Positions 1 through 9,104 of a stretch of DNA of 64,000 bases are shown in pieces (the first letter of the stretch is position 1; each line of letters starts with the position of its first letter). The stretch is from Aeromonas bivalvium (GTDB taxonomy: Bacteria; Pseudomonadota; Gammaproteobacteria; Enterobacterales; Aeromonadaceae): contig NZ_CDBT01000008.1 of NCBI RefSeq assembly GCF_000819765.1, positions 371,860 to 435,859 of the forward strand. The letters are read 5' to 3'. The translations under genes were made by a program, and so were the position numbers. The notes under the pieces are model-generated. The model saw nothing but the letters and a program-made list of their open reading frames with translations. It had not been told where the DNA came from and searched no databases.

Positions 1-258
1 CCCCGCCTCGCCAAAGGCCAGTCCCGCATGTTCCAGCGCCTCGGCCCGCTCCAGCAGGGCCTCCCCGTCGTCGGTCAGACGATAGCCCTGCTGGTGGCGG
101 CTGAACAGGGGCAGGCCGAGGGCCGCCTCCAGCCTGTCCAGGCGCCGGGAGACGGTGGCCACCCCCATGGGAAGGGCGTGGGCGGCACCGCTCAGGGTGC
201 CGCTGCGGGCGATGGCCAGGAAGACGCGGGCGTCGTCCCAGAGCAGGGTATCGTGCAT
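1..258 (-). CDS. LysR-family transcriptional regulator, N-terminal part (cut by window edge)
   Basis: Reading from an ATG at 258 leftward gives 86 residues beginning [20 protein letters not shown], still open at base 1. The first ~65 residues form the winged helix-turn-helix typical of LysR regulators (residues such as [22 protein letters not shown], split here as SGAAHALP and VSRRLDRLE), followed by the start of the linker helix. The effector domain lies outside the window. It is transcribed away from the aldo/keto reductase gene starting at 358, the usual LysR arrangement, so that gene is the likely target. The inducer cannot be inferred. Confidence 0.85.
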   Translation of the reverse strand, partial: MHDTLLWDDARVFLAIARSGTLSGAAHALPMGVATVSRRLDRLEAALGLPLFSRHQQGYRLTDDGEALLERAEALEHAGLAFGEAG

Positions 259-357
259 AGTCTTTCCATTATCGGAATATGGGTTGCCAGTTATCTCTAT
301 ATCTCATTCATTTTCGGAAGACCATACTCCCCTGCAACTTGTCAGGGAGAAAAAGCG

Positions 358-1340
358 ATGCAACGACGAACACTGGGAACTGATCTGGACGTATCCGCCA
401 TGGGCCTCGGCTGCATGGGCATGAGTGAGTTTTATGGGCCGCGGGACGACGACGCCTCCTTGCGGGTGCTGGCGGAGGCGGTGGAGCGTGGTATCGACCT
501 GCTCGACACCGCCGACATGTACGGCCCCACCATAACGAGGCGCTGATCGGACGCTTTCTCGCGACCCGGCGGGGGCAGGTGAAGGTCGCCACCAAGTTCG
601 GCATAGTGCGCCAGCACGGGGAGTACAGGCGCACTCTCGACAACAGTGCCCGCTATGCCCGTCAGAGCTGCGAGGGCTCCCTGCGCCGTCTCGGCATCGA
701 GCAGATCGATCTCTACTATGTGCATAGGCTCGATCCGGCCCATCCCGTCGAGGAGACCATGGCCGGGCTGGCGCAGCTGGTGCAGGAGGGCAAGATAGCC
801 CGCATCGGCCTGTGCGAGGTGAGCGAGGCCACCCTGAGGCGCGCCCATGCCGTACACCCGGTAGCGGCGGTGCAGACCGAATACTCCCTCTGGACCCGGG
901 AGGTGGAGGAAGCTGTGCTCCCCGCCTGCCGGGAGCTGGGGATAGGTCTGGTGGCCTATTCTCCCCTGGGGCGCGGGTTTCTGACTGGGCGCTACCAGCA
1001 GGAGGCGGTGTTCGAGGAGGGGGATTTTCGGGCCAGTCTGCCATGGTTTCAGGGGGAGAATCTCGCCACCAACCGCACCCTGGTGCAGGAGATCATGGCC
1101 TTGGCCCGGCAGAAGGGATGCTCGGCGGCTCAGATAGCCCTGGCCTGGTTGCTGGCGCAGTGGGAGGGGATAGTGCCCATCCCCGGCACCCGGCGCCTGA
1201 CCCACCTGGAGGATAACCTCGGCGCCCTCTCGGTGCGCCTCTCCCCTGCGGAGCTCGGGGCCCTGGGCCAGGCCATCCGTACCCTGCCGGTGGCGGGGGA
1301 GCGCTACACCGCCGAGGGAATGAAGGGGGTGAACGCCTGA
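358..1340 (+). pseudogene. Aldo/keto reductase, interrupted by a -1 frameshift
   Basis: The start at 358 (ATG, purine-rich GGGAGAAAAAG upstream) gives [20 protein letters not shown], an NADPH-dependent aldo/keto reductase N-terminus with the catalytic segment DTADMYGP near residue 55. Frame is lost directly after GP, stopping at 546. The rest of the enzyme (VKVATKFG, the RIGLCEVS strand, VAYSPLGRGFLTG, and the cofactor-binding IPGTRR loop) is intact in another frame ending at 1340. Adding one C to the run at 525-528 restores [12 protein letters not shown] and a full-length ~327-residue enzyme of the YakC/Tas-like group. This is either a real strain-specific lesion or a homopolymer sequencing error. 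Confidence 0.85.
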
Positions 1341-1444
1341 GCGGCCCGAAGGGCCTTCGCTGCCCATGAGGGCGCTGTGGGGCAAGGACACCATGAGACG
1401 CCACCATGGCGACAAGGTCAGATTTGCTCTGACCAGGGCAGCAA

Positions 1445-1469
1445 GAAGGGAGCCGAGGCTCCCTTCTTT
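1445..1469 (+). terminator. Intrinsic terminator between convergent genes
   Basis: A 10-bp perfect stem (GAAGGGAGCC / GGCTCCCTTC) with a tight GA loop is followed by TTT. It lies between the aldo/keto reductase (ending 1340) and the convergent DMT transporter (ending 1486). Confidence 0.6.
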
Positions 1470-1485
1470 CATGGTGCAGGCCGGA

Positions 1486-2373
1486 TCATGCCCCTTCCGG
1501 CAGAGGGCGGCGTACCCTCGGCCTGAGCTGGGAGAGCATGACCCCGCTCAGGATGAGGCCGCCCCCCAGCAGGTGATAGCCGTGAATGGGCTCTCCCAGG
1601 GTGATGACGGCGATGAGGGCCGTGCACAGGGGCATCAGGTTCATGAAGACCGAGGTGCGCTCCGCCCCCAGGGTGGCGAGGCCGCGCATCCAGCAGTAGG
1701 CGGCGAAGATGGAGGAGGCGAGCCCGGCGAACAGCACCAGACCCCAGCCTTCGGCAGGCACCGCCAGGGAGTCCGCACTCAGGGCCACCGGGATGAGCAG
1801 CAGCACCGCCAGCAGGATCTGCAGGTAGAGGTTGAGCCAGGGGCCGAACGGCAGTTGCCAGCGGCGGATCAGCAGGCCATAGAGGGCATAGCTGGCCGCC
1901 CCCAGCAGCATCATGCCATCGCCGGGGTTGATGCCGCTGTGCAGCAGCGCCAGGGGGTTGCCCTGACCCAGCAGCCAGAGCACCCCGAACAGGGAGAGGC
2001 TCATGCCGAGCAGCGCCTGCTTGCCCGGCTTCTGGCCAAAGCAGCAGGCCCCGATGAGCAGGGTGAGCAGCGGGATCAGTGAGCCTATGACCCCCATGTT
2101 GGTGGCCGAGGTGCTGTGGGCGGCGTAGTAGGCGAGGCACTGGAAGAGCACCATGCCAAGGGCTGCCAGCACCAGCAGCTTGCCGAGCCAGGGGCGGAGA
2201 TCGCGCCGGCGGCGCCACAGCTGCGGCAGGCAGAAGGGAGAGAGCGCGAGGGCGGCGAGCACCCAGCGGTAGAAGGAGATGGCGGCGGGATCCAGCACGC
2301 CGGCGGCGGCCTTGGAGACCACGGTATTGGCGGCCCAGATCAGGATGGCGAGCAGGGGGAAGAGAAAGGGCAT
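1486..2373 (-). CDS. EamA/DMT-family membrane transporter
   Basis: This 295-residue protein has about ten hydrophobic segments in two homologous halves, the drug/metabolite transporter (EamA) layout. It begins MPFLFPLLAILIWAANTVVS, with the conserved W-A-N-x-V and later GAASYALYGLL and LGEPIHGYHLLGG segments. The ATG at 2373 is chosen because AAGGAGT lies 5 bases upstream; the reading frame stays open further up only as a shadow of the divergent AraC gene. Family members export amino acids, metabolites or drugs; the substrate here is unknown. The AraC regulator starting at 2470 is the probable controller. Confidence 0.88.
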   Translation of the reverse strand: MPFLFPLLAILIWAANTVVSKAAAGVLDPAAISFYRWVLAALALSPFCLPQLWRRRRDLRPWLGKLLVLAALGMVLFQCLAYYAAHSTSATNMGVIGSLIPLLTLLIGACCFGQKPGKQALLGMSLSLFGVLWLLGQGNPLALLHSGINPGDGMMLLGAASYALYGLLIRRWQLPFGPWLNLYLQILLAVLLLIPVALSADSLAVPAEGWGLVLFAGLASSIFAAYCWMRGLATLGAERTSVFMNLMPLCTALIAVITLGEPIHGYHLLGGGLILSGVMLSQLRPRVRRPLPEGA

Positions 2374-2469
2374 AGGCACTCCTTGATACGATGACGAGAG
2401 TCTAGCCTTGTCTTGAACGAGGCAAGTAGCGTAAATAAGACATGTCATAACCGCTTTGGGACAATCTGC

Positions 2470-3264
2470 ATGGGCACCCTCACCCTGGCCGAGCAGGATC
2501 GCCTGCTGGCCGACCCCAATCCCCTCTACTTTCGCTACAGCCAGATCCAGGGGGGCAACGCCTGCGCCGAGCATGCCCACCCCTGGGGCCAGCTCAGCCT
2601 CATCAGCCTGGGGGTCATGGTGGTGGAGGTGGGAGGAGAGCGGCTGGTGGCGCCCCCGGACTACCTCATCTGGGTGCCGGCCAACCTGCCCCACAGCGCC
2701 TTCAACGAGCAGACCCTGGATTACACCTCCATCTACGTGAGCCACGCGCTGGCGCCGCGCCTGCCAGCGGAGCCCCAGCTGCTGGCCCTCACCCCCTTGC
2801 TGCGGGCCCTGCTGGAGGATTTCACCCAGCGCCGGGTCGGTCACATGGAGGACGAGTGGGATGCGCGCCAGGGGGCGCTCTTCATCGAGAAGCTGGCCCG
2901 CACCCGCTGCCAGCCGAGCTACCTGCCCCAGAGCCGGGATCGCCTGCTGGCCCCCCTGCTGGCGGCGTTGCAGGCGGCGCCGGAGGACAACCGCACGCTG
3001 GTGGAGTGGGCCAGGGCGCTGCACACCACGGAGCGCACCCTGGCGCGGCGCTGCCAGAAGGAGCTTGGCATGAGCCTCGGCCAGTGGCGTACCCGGCTGC
3101 GGCTGGTGAAGGCGCTGGACTGGCTGCGGGGGGAGATGCCGGTGCAGGAGATCGCCTGGCGCCTCGGTTACGCCTCCACCTCGGCCTTCATCGCCATGTT
3201 CCAGCGCGAACAGGGCTGCGCCCCCCAGCGCTATCGCCAGCAGCTGGCCCAACCCGTGGCCTGA
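2470..3264 (+). CDS. AraC-family transcriptional regulator (cupin sensor)
   Basis: The 264-residue protein has an N-terminal cupin-type AraC binding domain (HAHPWGQLSLISLGV, then PDYLIWVPANLPHSAF) and a C-terminal double helix-turn-helix (TLVEWARALHTTERTLARR, then PVQEIAWRLGYAS with SAFIAMFQREQG). The ATG at 2470 (MGTLTLAEQDRLL) is preferred; an in-frame TTG at 2413 would add 19 residues without a good ribosome binding site. It is divergent from the EamA transporter with under 100 bp between them, the common layout of an AraC regulator and the efflux gene it controls. The ligand is unknown. Confidence 0.87.
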   Translation: MGTLTLAEQDRLLADPNPLYFRYSQIQGGNACAEHAHPWGQLSLISLGVMVVEVGGERLVAPPDYLIWVPANLPHSAFNEQTLDYTSIYVSHALAPRLPAEPQLLALTPLLRALLEDFTQRRVGHMEDEWDARQGALFIEKLARTRCQPSYLPQSRDRLLAPLLAALQAAPEDNRTLVEWARALHTTERTLARRCQKELGMSLGQWRTRLRLVKALDWLRGEMPVQEIAWRLGYASTSAFIAMFQREQGCAPQRYRQQLAQPVA

Positions 3265-3272
3265 ACCGCATG

Positions 3273-3297
3273 AAAAAGGGCGCCCGCAGGCGCCCTT
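3273..3297 (-). terminator. Intrinsic terminator of the aldehyde dehydrogenase gene
   Basis: The stem AAGGGCGCC / GGCGCCCTT with a 4-base loop is followed, reading the minus strand, by TTTTT. It lies 20-40 bases beyond the aldehyde dehydrogenase stop codon. Confidence 0.75.
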
Positions 3298-3315
3298 GTG
3301 GATCATGGGATGGGC

Positions 3316-4833
3316 TTAGAAGAAGCCGAGCGGGTTGATGTCGTGGCTCACCAGCAGGTTCTTGGTGTTCTGGTAGTGGTCCAGCATCATCTTGTGGGTC
3401 TCGCGGCCGATCCCTGACTTCTTGTAGCCGCCGAAGGCCGCGTGGGCCGGGTAGGCGTGGTAGCAGTTGACCCAGACCCGACCGGCCTGGATGCCACGCC
3501 CCATGCGCCAGGCCAGGTTGCTGTCCCGGGTCCACAAGCCCGCCCCCAACCCGTACTGGGTGTCGTTGGCAATGGCCAGCGCATCCGCCTCGTCCTTGAA
3601 GGTGGTGACCCCGAGCGCCGGCCCGAAGATCTCCTCCTGGAACACCCGCATCTTGTTCTGGCCGTGGAAGATGGTGGGCTGGATGTAGAAGCCCCCCTCC
3701 AGCCCGCTCACCTTGGCCGGGCCGCCGCCGATCAGCATTTTTGCCCCTTCGCCGCGGCCGATCTCCATATAGCTCAGGATCTTGTCGAACTGCTCGCGGG
3801 ACGCCTGGGCGCCGACCTGGGTAGTGGTGTCGAGGGGGTTGCCCTGCACGATGTTGCGGGCGCGGGCCAGCACACGGTCCATGAAGTCGTCATAGATGCT
3901 CTCCTGCACCAGGGCGCGGGAGGGGCAGGTGCACACCTCGCCCTGGTTGAAGAAGGTCATCAGCATCCCTTCCACCGCCTTGTCGATGTAGCTGCTCTCG
4001 TGCTGCATCACGTCGGCGAAGTAGATGTTGGGGGACTTGCCGCCGAGCTCCACGGTGGAGGGAATGAGCTTGTCGGCGGCGCAGCGCAGTATATGGGCCC
4101 CCACCTCGGTGGATCCGGTGAAGGCCAGCTTCTGGATCCGGTCGCTGGTGGCGAGCGCCTGGCCCGCCTCGGCGCCGAAGCCGTTGACCACGTTGACCAC
4201 GCCGGGGGGCAGAATGTCCTTGATGAGATCCATCATCAGCATGATGGTGACCGGGGTCTGCTCGGCGGGCTTGAGCACGCTGCAGCAACCGGCGGCCAGT
4301 ACCGGGGCCAGCTTCCAGGCGGCCATCAGCAGGGGGAAGTTCCACGGGATGATCTGGCCGACCACGCCGATGGGCTCCTTGAAGTGGTAGCTGACGGTGT
4401 TCTGGTCCAGCTCGGCGGCGGAGCCCTCCTGGGCGCGGATGCAGCCGGCGAAGTAGCGGAAGTGATCCACCACCAGGGGGAGATCCGCGGCCAGGGTTTC
4501 GCGCACCGCCTTGCCGTTCTCCCAGGTCTCGGCGATGGCGAGCACCTCTATGTTCTGCTCGATGCGATCGGCGATGCGCAGCAGCAGGTTGCTGCGCTCG
4601 GTGACGCTGGTCTTGCTCCAGCTGGCGAACGCCTTGTGGGCCGCGTCCAGCGCCAGCTCGATGTCGGCGGCGTCGGATCTGGCCACCTCGCAGAACACCC
4701 GGCCATCCACCGGCGAGATGTTCTCGAAATAGCGGCCGGCGCGCGGCGCCACCCAGTCGCCACCGATGAAGTTGTCGTAACGGGATTTGAAGCTGACCAG
4801 GGCACCTGCCTGACCGGGAGCGGTATAAATCAT
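3316..4833 (-). CDS. aldB: NAD(P)-dependent aldehyde dehydrogenase (AldB/ExaC/AcoD type)
   Basis: This 505-residue enzyme has the family's usual length. It shows the Rossmann segment [20 protein letters not shown], the catalytic glutamate in [11 protein letters not shown], the nucleophile cysteine in [13 protein letters not shown], and the C-terminal [10 protein letters not shown] and [12 protein letters not shown] segments. AldB/ExaC/AcoD enzymes oxidise acetaldehyde and related aldehydes to acids in the cytoplasm. The ATG at 4833 follows AAGGATGA. Upstream are a sigma54 promoter at 4900-4914 and a divergent AcoR-like activator, so expression should depend on RpoN and that activator, probably responding to ethanol/acetaldehyde or acetoin (inferred from the family). 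Confidence 0.93.
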   Translation of the reverse strand: MIYTAPGQAGALVSFKSRYDNFIGGDWVAPRAGRYFENISPVDGRVFCEVARSDAADIELALDAAHKAFASWSKTSVTERSNLLLRIADRIEQNIEVLAIAETWENGKAVRETLAADLPLVVDHFRYFAGCIRAQEGSAAELDQNTVSYHFKEPIGVVGQIIPWNFPLLMAAWKLAPVLAAGCCSVLKPAEQTPVTIMLMMDLIKDILPPGVVNVVNGFGAEAGQALATSDRIQKLAFTGSTEVGAHILRCAADKLIPSTVELGGKSPNIYFADVMQHESSYIDKAVEGMLMTFFNQGEVCTCPSRALVQESIYDDFMDRVLARARNIVQGNPLDTTTQVGAQASREQFDKILSYMEIGRGEGAKMLIGGGPAKVSGLEGGFYIQPTIFHGQNKMRVFQEEIFGPALGVTTFKDEADALAIANDTQYGLGAGLWTRDSNLAWRMGRGIQAGRVWVNCYHAYPAHAAFGGYKKSGIGRETHKMMLDHYQNTKNLLVSHDINPLGFF

Positions 4834-4899
4834 CTCATCATCCTTATGTGTGTGTGGTCCTGACCGGCCTGGCGGGCAGTCCGGTTGCTTCTCCGTATC

Positions 4900-4914
4900 G
4901 CAAGGGCCGTGCCA
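4900..4914 (-). promoter_or_regulatory. Sigma54 (RpoN) promoter for the aldehyde dehydrogenase gene
   Basis: The minus strand reads TGGCACGGCCCTTGC, matching the -24 (TGGCAC) and -12 (TTGC) elements with exact spacing. It lies 67 bp upstream of the ATG at 4833, giving a predicted leader of roughly 55 nt. The divergent gene encodes a sigma54 activator. Confidence 0.85.
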
Positions 4915-5010
4915 GAGGGTCTGACCAGAGGGCGAAAAGTTACAAAAACGTTATCAAACGGGGTGCGGCGGCGTATCTTGATTAACCAGTGACCGCGGTG
5001 GTGCCGATGA

Positions 5011-5061
5011 GACTGTGCCGTTTCTGGACAGTGGCCGTGACACTGTGCCCTTTGTGAACAG
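5011..5061. promoter_or_regulatory. Paired 21-bp repeats, probable upstream activating sites
   Basis: Two similar 21-bp sequences, each an imperfect palindrome, occur at 5011-5031 (GACTGTGCCGTTTCTGGACAG) and 5041-5061 when the last base of each is counted separately; the arms are CTGTGCC and TGGACAG or TGAACAG. Their centres are 30 bp apart, close to three helical turns, and about 100-150 bp upstream of the sigma54 promoter, the usual enhancer distance. The second copy abuts the GGAGG of the activator gene at 5061-5065, so binding could also repress that gene. Confidence 0.6.
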
Positions 5062-5069
5062 GAGGCGTG

Positions 5070-6743
5070 ATGAGTGAGTCACTTCAACCCAGTCCCAGCC
5101 CGATCCAGCGCTCCTGGCAGCGCTGCCTGCATCAGGGCCTGCTGCGCCAGCAGAGCGCCGAGCTGGACTTGCTGCCCCAGGGGGAGTTGTCGGCTCGCCA
5201 GGAGGAACACAGGACGCTGATTACCTGTTTTCAGCGCTTCGTGCTGCCGCTGTTTGCCCAGTTGCTGGCGGGCAGGCCCTGTCGCCTGCTGCTGTGCGAC
5301 GGTGAGGGGGCCATTCTGGCTGTCAGTGGAGACGACCGGTTTGCCCGCCATGCCGAGCGGATCTTTTTGCGCAGCGGCGCCCGCTGGGGTGAGGCGAGCA
5401 AGGGCACCAACGCCATCGGTACCGCGCTGGCCGAACAGAGCGAGGTGCAGGTGCTGGGGGCCCAGCACTTCTTCGCCCAGCACAGCTTCCTCAGTTGCAG
5501 CGCCTGCCCCCTGCTCGGGCCGGACGGGCAACTGCTCGGCGTGCTCGACATCTCCACCGATGCGGCCCATCACGACGGCGACATGCTGGGCACGGTGCGG
5601 CTCCTGGCCATGACCCTGGAAAACGCCCTGTTGGCGCGCCAGCCGGGCTGGCTGGTGGATCTCGATCCCCAGAGCCTCTGGTCCGCCCGCCTGCTGCTGG
5701 GGGAGGGGGGCGAGCTGCTCGGGGCCAACCGGGCAGGCCGACTCTGGCTCGGCCAACACCCCTTCGACGGCCAGCAGTTGCTGCGGGATCGACGCGGATT
5801 GCGGCTGGTGCCCGATCCCGTGGTGATTAAAACCGAAACCCAGTCCCTGCCGGCAACGCCGTCCGCCACCGCCGGGGTGCCCCTCAAGATGCTGGAGCGC
5901 GGCATCTCCCTGCTCATCGAGGGGGAGACCGGCAGCGGCAAGGAGCACCTGGTGCGCACCCTGCACGCCAGATCGAGCCGTCGGGAGCGGCCTCTGGTGT
6001 GCGTCAACTGCGGCGCCCTGCCGGCGGAGCTGGTAGAGGCCGAGCTGTTTGGCTACGTGGGGGGCGCCTTCAGCGGTGCCCGCAGCCAGGGCAGCCAGGG
6101 TTATCTGCGCGCCGCCCATGGGGGAATCCTGATGCTGGACGAAATTGGCGAGTTGCCGCTCCCGGCCCAGACCCGGCTGCTGCGAGTGTTGCAGGAGCGC
6201 GTCGTCACCCCGGTGGGCAGCCACAGACCCGAGCCGGTGGATTTCTGGCTGGTGAGCGCCAGCCATCGGGATCTGGCGGCCATGGTGGCGGCCGGGACGT
6301 TTCGCGAAGATCTCTACTACCGCATCTGCGGCTGGCGCCAGCAACTGGCGCCGCTGCGGGCCTGGCCGGTGCCCGAGCGCCAGGGGCTGATCCTGAACCT
6401 GCTCGCCCAGATGGACCCGGCCCTGCAACTGACGCCGCAGGCGGAGCAGAGGCTGCTGGCCCACCCCCTGCCCGGCAACGTGCGCCAGCTCAAGCAGGCG
6501 CTGGAAGTGGCCTGCGTGCTGGCGGAGGGGCAGGGCTGGATTGACCCCGCCCATCTGCATCTACCCGCCGTGGCGGGGGGGCAGAGCTCACCTCAGGGAG
6601 GGAGCACCCTGCGCGAGCAGAGCCGGCAGCGGGTGCAGCAGACCCTGGCAGAGTGCGGCGGCAACGTGAGCGAGGCAGCGCGCCGGCTTGGCATCAGCCG
6701 CACCACCTTCTATCGCCACCTCGCGAGGGAGGGGCGGGAATAG
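5070..6743 (+). CDS. AcoR-like sigma54-dependent transcriptional activator
   Basis: The 557-residue protein has an N-terminal GAF-type sensor region (about 60-200), a central AAA+ domain with Walker A GETGSGKE at 285-292 and Walker B GGILMLDEIGELP, and a C-terminal Fis-type helix-turn-helix (NVSEAARRLGISRTTFYRHL). The sigma54-contacting loop reads GAFSGA (332-337) instead of the usual GAFTGA. ATG 5070 sits 4 bases after GGAGG; a GTG at 5067 is also possible. It is divergent from the aldehyde dehydrogenase, as AcoR/ExaE-type activators often are. The GAF domain's signal is probably a small carbonyl or alcohol-derived metabolite (inference). Confidence 0.92.
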   Translation: MSESLQPSPSPIQRSWQRCLHQGLLRQQSAELDLLPQGELSARQEEHRTLITCFQRFVLPLFAQLLAGRPCRLLLCDGEGAILAVSGDDRFARHAERIFLRSGARWGEASKGTNAIGTALAEQSEVQVLGAQHFFAQHSFLSCSACPLLGPDGQLLGVLDISTDAAHHDGDMLGTVRLLAMTLENALLARQPGWLVDLDPQSLWSARLLLGEGGELLGANRAGRLWLGQHPFDGQQLLRDRRGLRLVPDPVVIKTETQSLPATPSATAGVPLKMLERGISLLIEGETGSGKEHLVRTLHARSSRRERPLVCVNCGALPAELVEAELFGYVGGAFSGARSQGSQGYLRAAHGGILMLDEIGELPLPAQTRLLRVLQERVVTPVGSHRPEPVDFWLVSASHRDLAAMVAAGTFREDLYYRICGWRQQLAPLRAWPVPERQGLILNLLAQMDPALQLTPQAEQRLLAHPLPGNVRQLKQALEVACVLAEGQGWIDPAHLHLPAVAGGQSSPQGGSTLREQSRQRVQQTLAECGGNVSEAARRLGISRTTFYRHLAREGRE

Positions 6744-6860
6744 GGGAGGCGCAGCCGGATTTTCGCCTGCCAGCGCACCTGAGTGATGGCTTGGGCAAGC
6801 GCAGGGGCCTCGAGTTTGCTATCTTGGCGCCCATCATGGTTTTTTGGAACAACGGCTGTC

Positions 6861-7382
6861 ATGAGTATCATTTTGGGAATCGATCCTGGCTCGCGGATCA
6901 CCGGCTACGGCGTCATTCGTATCGTTGCCGGCAAGGCCAGCTACCTGGGGTCCGGTTGTATCCGCACCGACTGTGGCGAGCTGCCAGAGCGGCTCAAGCA
7001 GGTCTATGACGGCGTCTGCGAGATCATTACCCAGTTCAAGCCTGACGAGTTTGCCATCGAGCGTGTCTTCATGGCCCGCAATGCGGACTCGGCCCTCAAG
7101 CTGGGGCAGGCCCGTGGCAGTGCCATCGTCGCGGCGGTGAACGCATATCTGCCGGTGAGTGAATATTCGGCGACCCAGATCAAGCAGGCCGTGGTGGGAA
7201 CGGGGGGCGCCGCCAAGGAGCAGGTGCAGCACATGGTGACTCATCTGCTCAAGCTCTCCGCCACTCCTCAGGCCGATGCCGCCGATGCCCTCGGCGTCGC
7301 CCTGTGCCATTTCCATACGCGCCAGAGTCTGATCAAGATGGCGGGCCGGGTCTCCGGGGCCGCGCGGGGTCGCTACCGATAG
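6861..7382 (+). CDS. ruvC: Crossover junction endodeoxyribonuclease RuvC
   Basis: The 173-residue protein matches RuvC end to end. The four acidic catalytic residues are present: D8 in GIDPGS, E67 in AIERVF, and D139 and D142 in QADAADALG. RuvC cuts Holliday junctions symmetrically together with the RuvAB branch-migration motor. The ATG at 6861 gives the canonical [12 protein letters not shown] start. The usual neighbours yebC, ruvA and ruvB are absent: an activator gene lies 120 bp upstream and aquaporin follows 280 bp downstream. Confidence 0.97.
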   Translation: MSIILGIDPGSRITGYGVIRIVAGKASYLGSGCIRTDCGELPERLKQVYDGVCEIITQFKPDEFAIERVFMARNADSALKLGQARGSAIVAAVNAYLPVSEYSATQIKQAVVGTGGAAKEQVQHMVTHLLKLSATPQADAADALGVALCHFHTRQSLIKMAGRVSGAARGRYR

Positions 7383-7664
7383 GCTGCTGGCGCCCCGTCC
7401 AGTGGCGGGTTCCAGCCCGCTTCTGACGGTTTTTTGATTCATTTGGACACCTCTTGTCGCTCTCCCCCGACGCCATTGTTCAATCCCTTTTTCATATTGT
7501 GGATATATCGCTGTAAGAACAATAACTTGTGATGGGTGTCACACTTTTGCCGGAAACTGGGTAGCTCGTCATTCGTCTTCATATCCCGATAATACACTTG
7601 CTGAGATGGCGGCCCCTTGTGAGGCTCTTGCCATAGAAGAGATTGATCAATCAGGAGAATTATC

Positions 7665-8354
7665 GTGAGACCATATGCAGCAGAGTTTTTGGGCACCTTT
7701 TGGCTGGTGCTGGGCGGGTGTGGCAGCGCCGTGCTGGCGGCGGCATTTCCGGATGTGGGTATCGGTCTGCTCGGGGTCTCCCTGGCGTTTGGTCTGACCG
7801 TGCTGACCATGGCGTTTGCCATCGGTCACATCTCGGGTTGCCACCTCAATCCGGCGGTGACCGTTGGCCTGTGGGCCGGTGGCCGCTTCCCGGCCTCCGG
7901 TGTCGCCCCTTACATAGTGGCCCAGGTATTGGGCGGGATCGCGGCCGGTGCCGTCTTGTTCGTGATCGCCAGCGGTCAGGCCGGTTTCGATGTCAGTGGC
8001 GGGTTTGCCTCCAACGGCTTCGGTGAGCACTCCCCCGGTGGCTACTCCATGCTGGCGGCACTGGTGTGTGAAGTGGTGATGACCGCCTTCTTCCTGTTCG
8101 TCATCATGGGGGCCACCGACAGCCGGGCACCGGCGGGCTTTGCCCCCATCGCCATCGGTCTGTGCCTGACCCTGATCCACCTGATCAGCATCCCGGTGAC
8201 CAACACCTCGGTCAACCCGGCGCGCAGCACTGGCGTTGCCCTGTTCGTGGGAGACTGGGCGGTGAGCCAGCTGTGGCTGTTCTGGGTGGCGCCTATCGTG
8301 GGCGGCATCCTGGGGGCACTGGCCTATCGCCTGGTGGCGACCGAGCAGAAATAA
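7665..8354 (+). CDS. aqpZ: Aquaporin Z, water channel
   Basis: This 229-residue inner-membrane channel has two NPA boxes (62-64 and 184-186) and six hydrophobic helices. Residues F42, H172 and R187 match the narrow water-selective filter of AqpZ rather than the wider glycerol facilitator. The start is a GTG at 7665, supported by CAGGAG 8 bases upstream and by alignment of [12 protein letters not shown] with the E. coli N-terminus. It is a monocistronic gene closed by the terminator at 8381. Confidence 0.95.
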   Translation: MRPYAAEFLGTFWLVLGGCGSAVLAAAFPDVGIGLLGVSLAFGLTVLTMAFAIGHISGCHLNPAVTVGLWAGGRFPASGVAPYIVAQVLGGIAAGAVLFVIASGQAGFDVSGGFASNGFGEHSPGGYSMLAALVCEVVMTAFFLFVIMGATDSRAPAGFAPIAIGLCLTLIHLISIPVTNTSVNPARSTGVALFVGDWAVSQLWLFWVAPIVGGILGALAYRLVATEQK

Positions 8355-8375
8355 CCCGGATTTATCCGTGCATCG

Positions 8376-8405
8376 AAAAAACACGCCATCCGGCGTGTTT
8401 TTTTC
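8376..8405 (+). terminator. Intrinsic terminator after aqpZ
   Basis: The stem ACACGCC / GGCGTGT with a 4-base loop is preceded by A6 and followed by a T-run, 20-45 bases past the aqpZ stop. Confidence 0.85.
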
Positions 8406-8420
8406 GTGTTGATGGGGAGA

Positions 8421-9104
8421 TCAGAGTCCCTTGGCCTTCATCACGGTGAGGTAGCGCTGATGCAGCAGTTGCACCCGATGGACATAGGCCCGGGTCTCGG
8501 CATAGGGGGGGATGCCGCCATATTTTTGCACGGCGCCAGCGCCGGCATTGTAGGCGGCGCTGGCCAGGGCCACATCTCCCTTGTATTGCTTGAGCAGGCC
8601 GGCGAGGTATTTGACCCCGCCGAAGATGTTCTGCTCCGCCAGCAGCGGGTTGCCCACCCCCAGCTCGCGGGCGGTGGCGGGCATCAGCTGGGTGAGGCCC
8701 ATGGCCCCCTTGCGCGAGACGGCGACGGGGTTGAAGGCCGACTCGGCGTGGATCAGGGCGCGGATCAGGGCCGGCTCCACCTCATAGGCGTGCGCCGCGG
8801 CTTGTATGGTGCTGGCGTAGTCATGGAGGAAGAGGCCGGTGGTGTTCCAGTCGACCCTGGATTTGGGGTTGCAGGCGAAGCAGTCGTTGAACTGCATCAC
8901 CTCGTAGTGCCCCTCTTCCGGCTTGATGTCCGAATAGCGCGTCACGCCATTGCGCTGTTGCGACTTGTAGACCTGAAACGGCTTGCCGGGCGCGGGCTCC
9001 CGGGCCTGGGCCCCGACCATCACCACCTCGGCAGGGGGAGGGGACTGGGCCCAGACAGGCAGGCCGATGACGAGTATGAGGGTGAGCGACATCCTTGTGT
9101 TCAC
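8421..9104 (-). CDS. Secreted lytic murein transglycosylase (GH23/Slt fold)
   Basis: The 227-residue protein starts at a GTG (9104) placed 6 bases after AAGGAG. It has a signal peptide ending near PVWAQS, a short region with FNDCFACNP resembling a DUF4124-type segment (about 42-80), and a C-terminal soluble lytic transglycosylase domain. The catalytic glutamate is E121 in ALIHAESAFNP, followed by KGAMGLTQLMPATA and the ALASAAYNAGAGAV helix. It should cleave the MurNAc-GlcNAc bond with 1,6-anhydro product formation in the periplasm. No secretion-system genes lie nearby, so a general wall-remodelling role is likelier. Confidence 0.9.
   Translation of the reverse strand: MNTRMSLTLILVIGLPVWAQSPPPAEVVMVGAQAREPAPGKPFQVYKSQQRNGVTRYSDIKPEEGHYEVMQFNDCFACNPKSRVDWNTTGLFLHDYASTIQAAAHAYEVEPALIRALIHAESAFNPVAVSRKGAMGLTQLMPATARELGVGNPLLAEQNIFGGVKYLAGLLKQYKGDVALASAAYNAGAGAVQKYGGIPPYAETRAYVHRVQLLHQRYLTVMKAKGL

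Noticed and set aside
1486-3306. Continuous 606-codon frame that would fuse the EamA transporter to upstream sequence
   Set aside because: The upstream half is antisense to the AraC gene; the transporter has its own ATG with AAGGAGT at 2373.
5011-5061. Short repeats considered as a CRISPR remnant
   Set aside because: Only two copies exist, each palindromic and without a unique spacer of CRISPR length; their place upstream of a sigma54 promoter explains them better.
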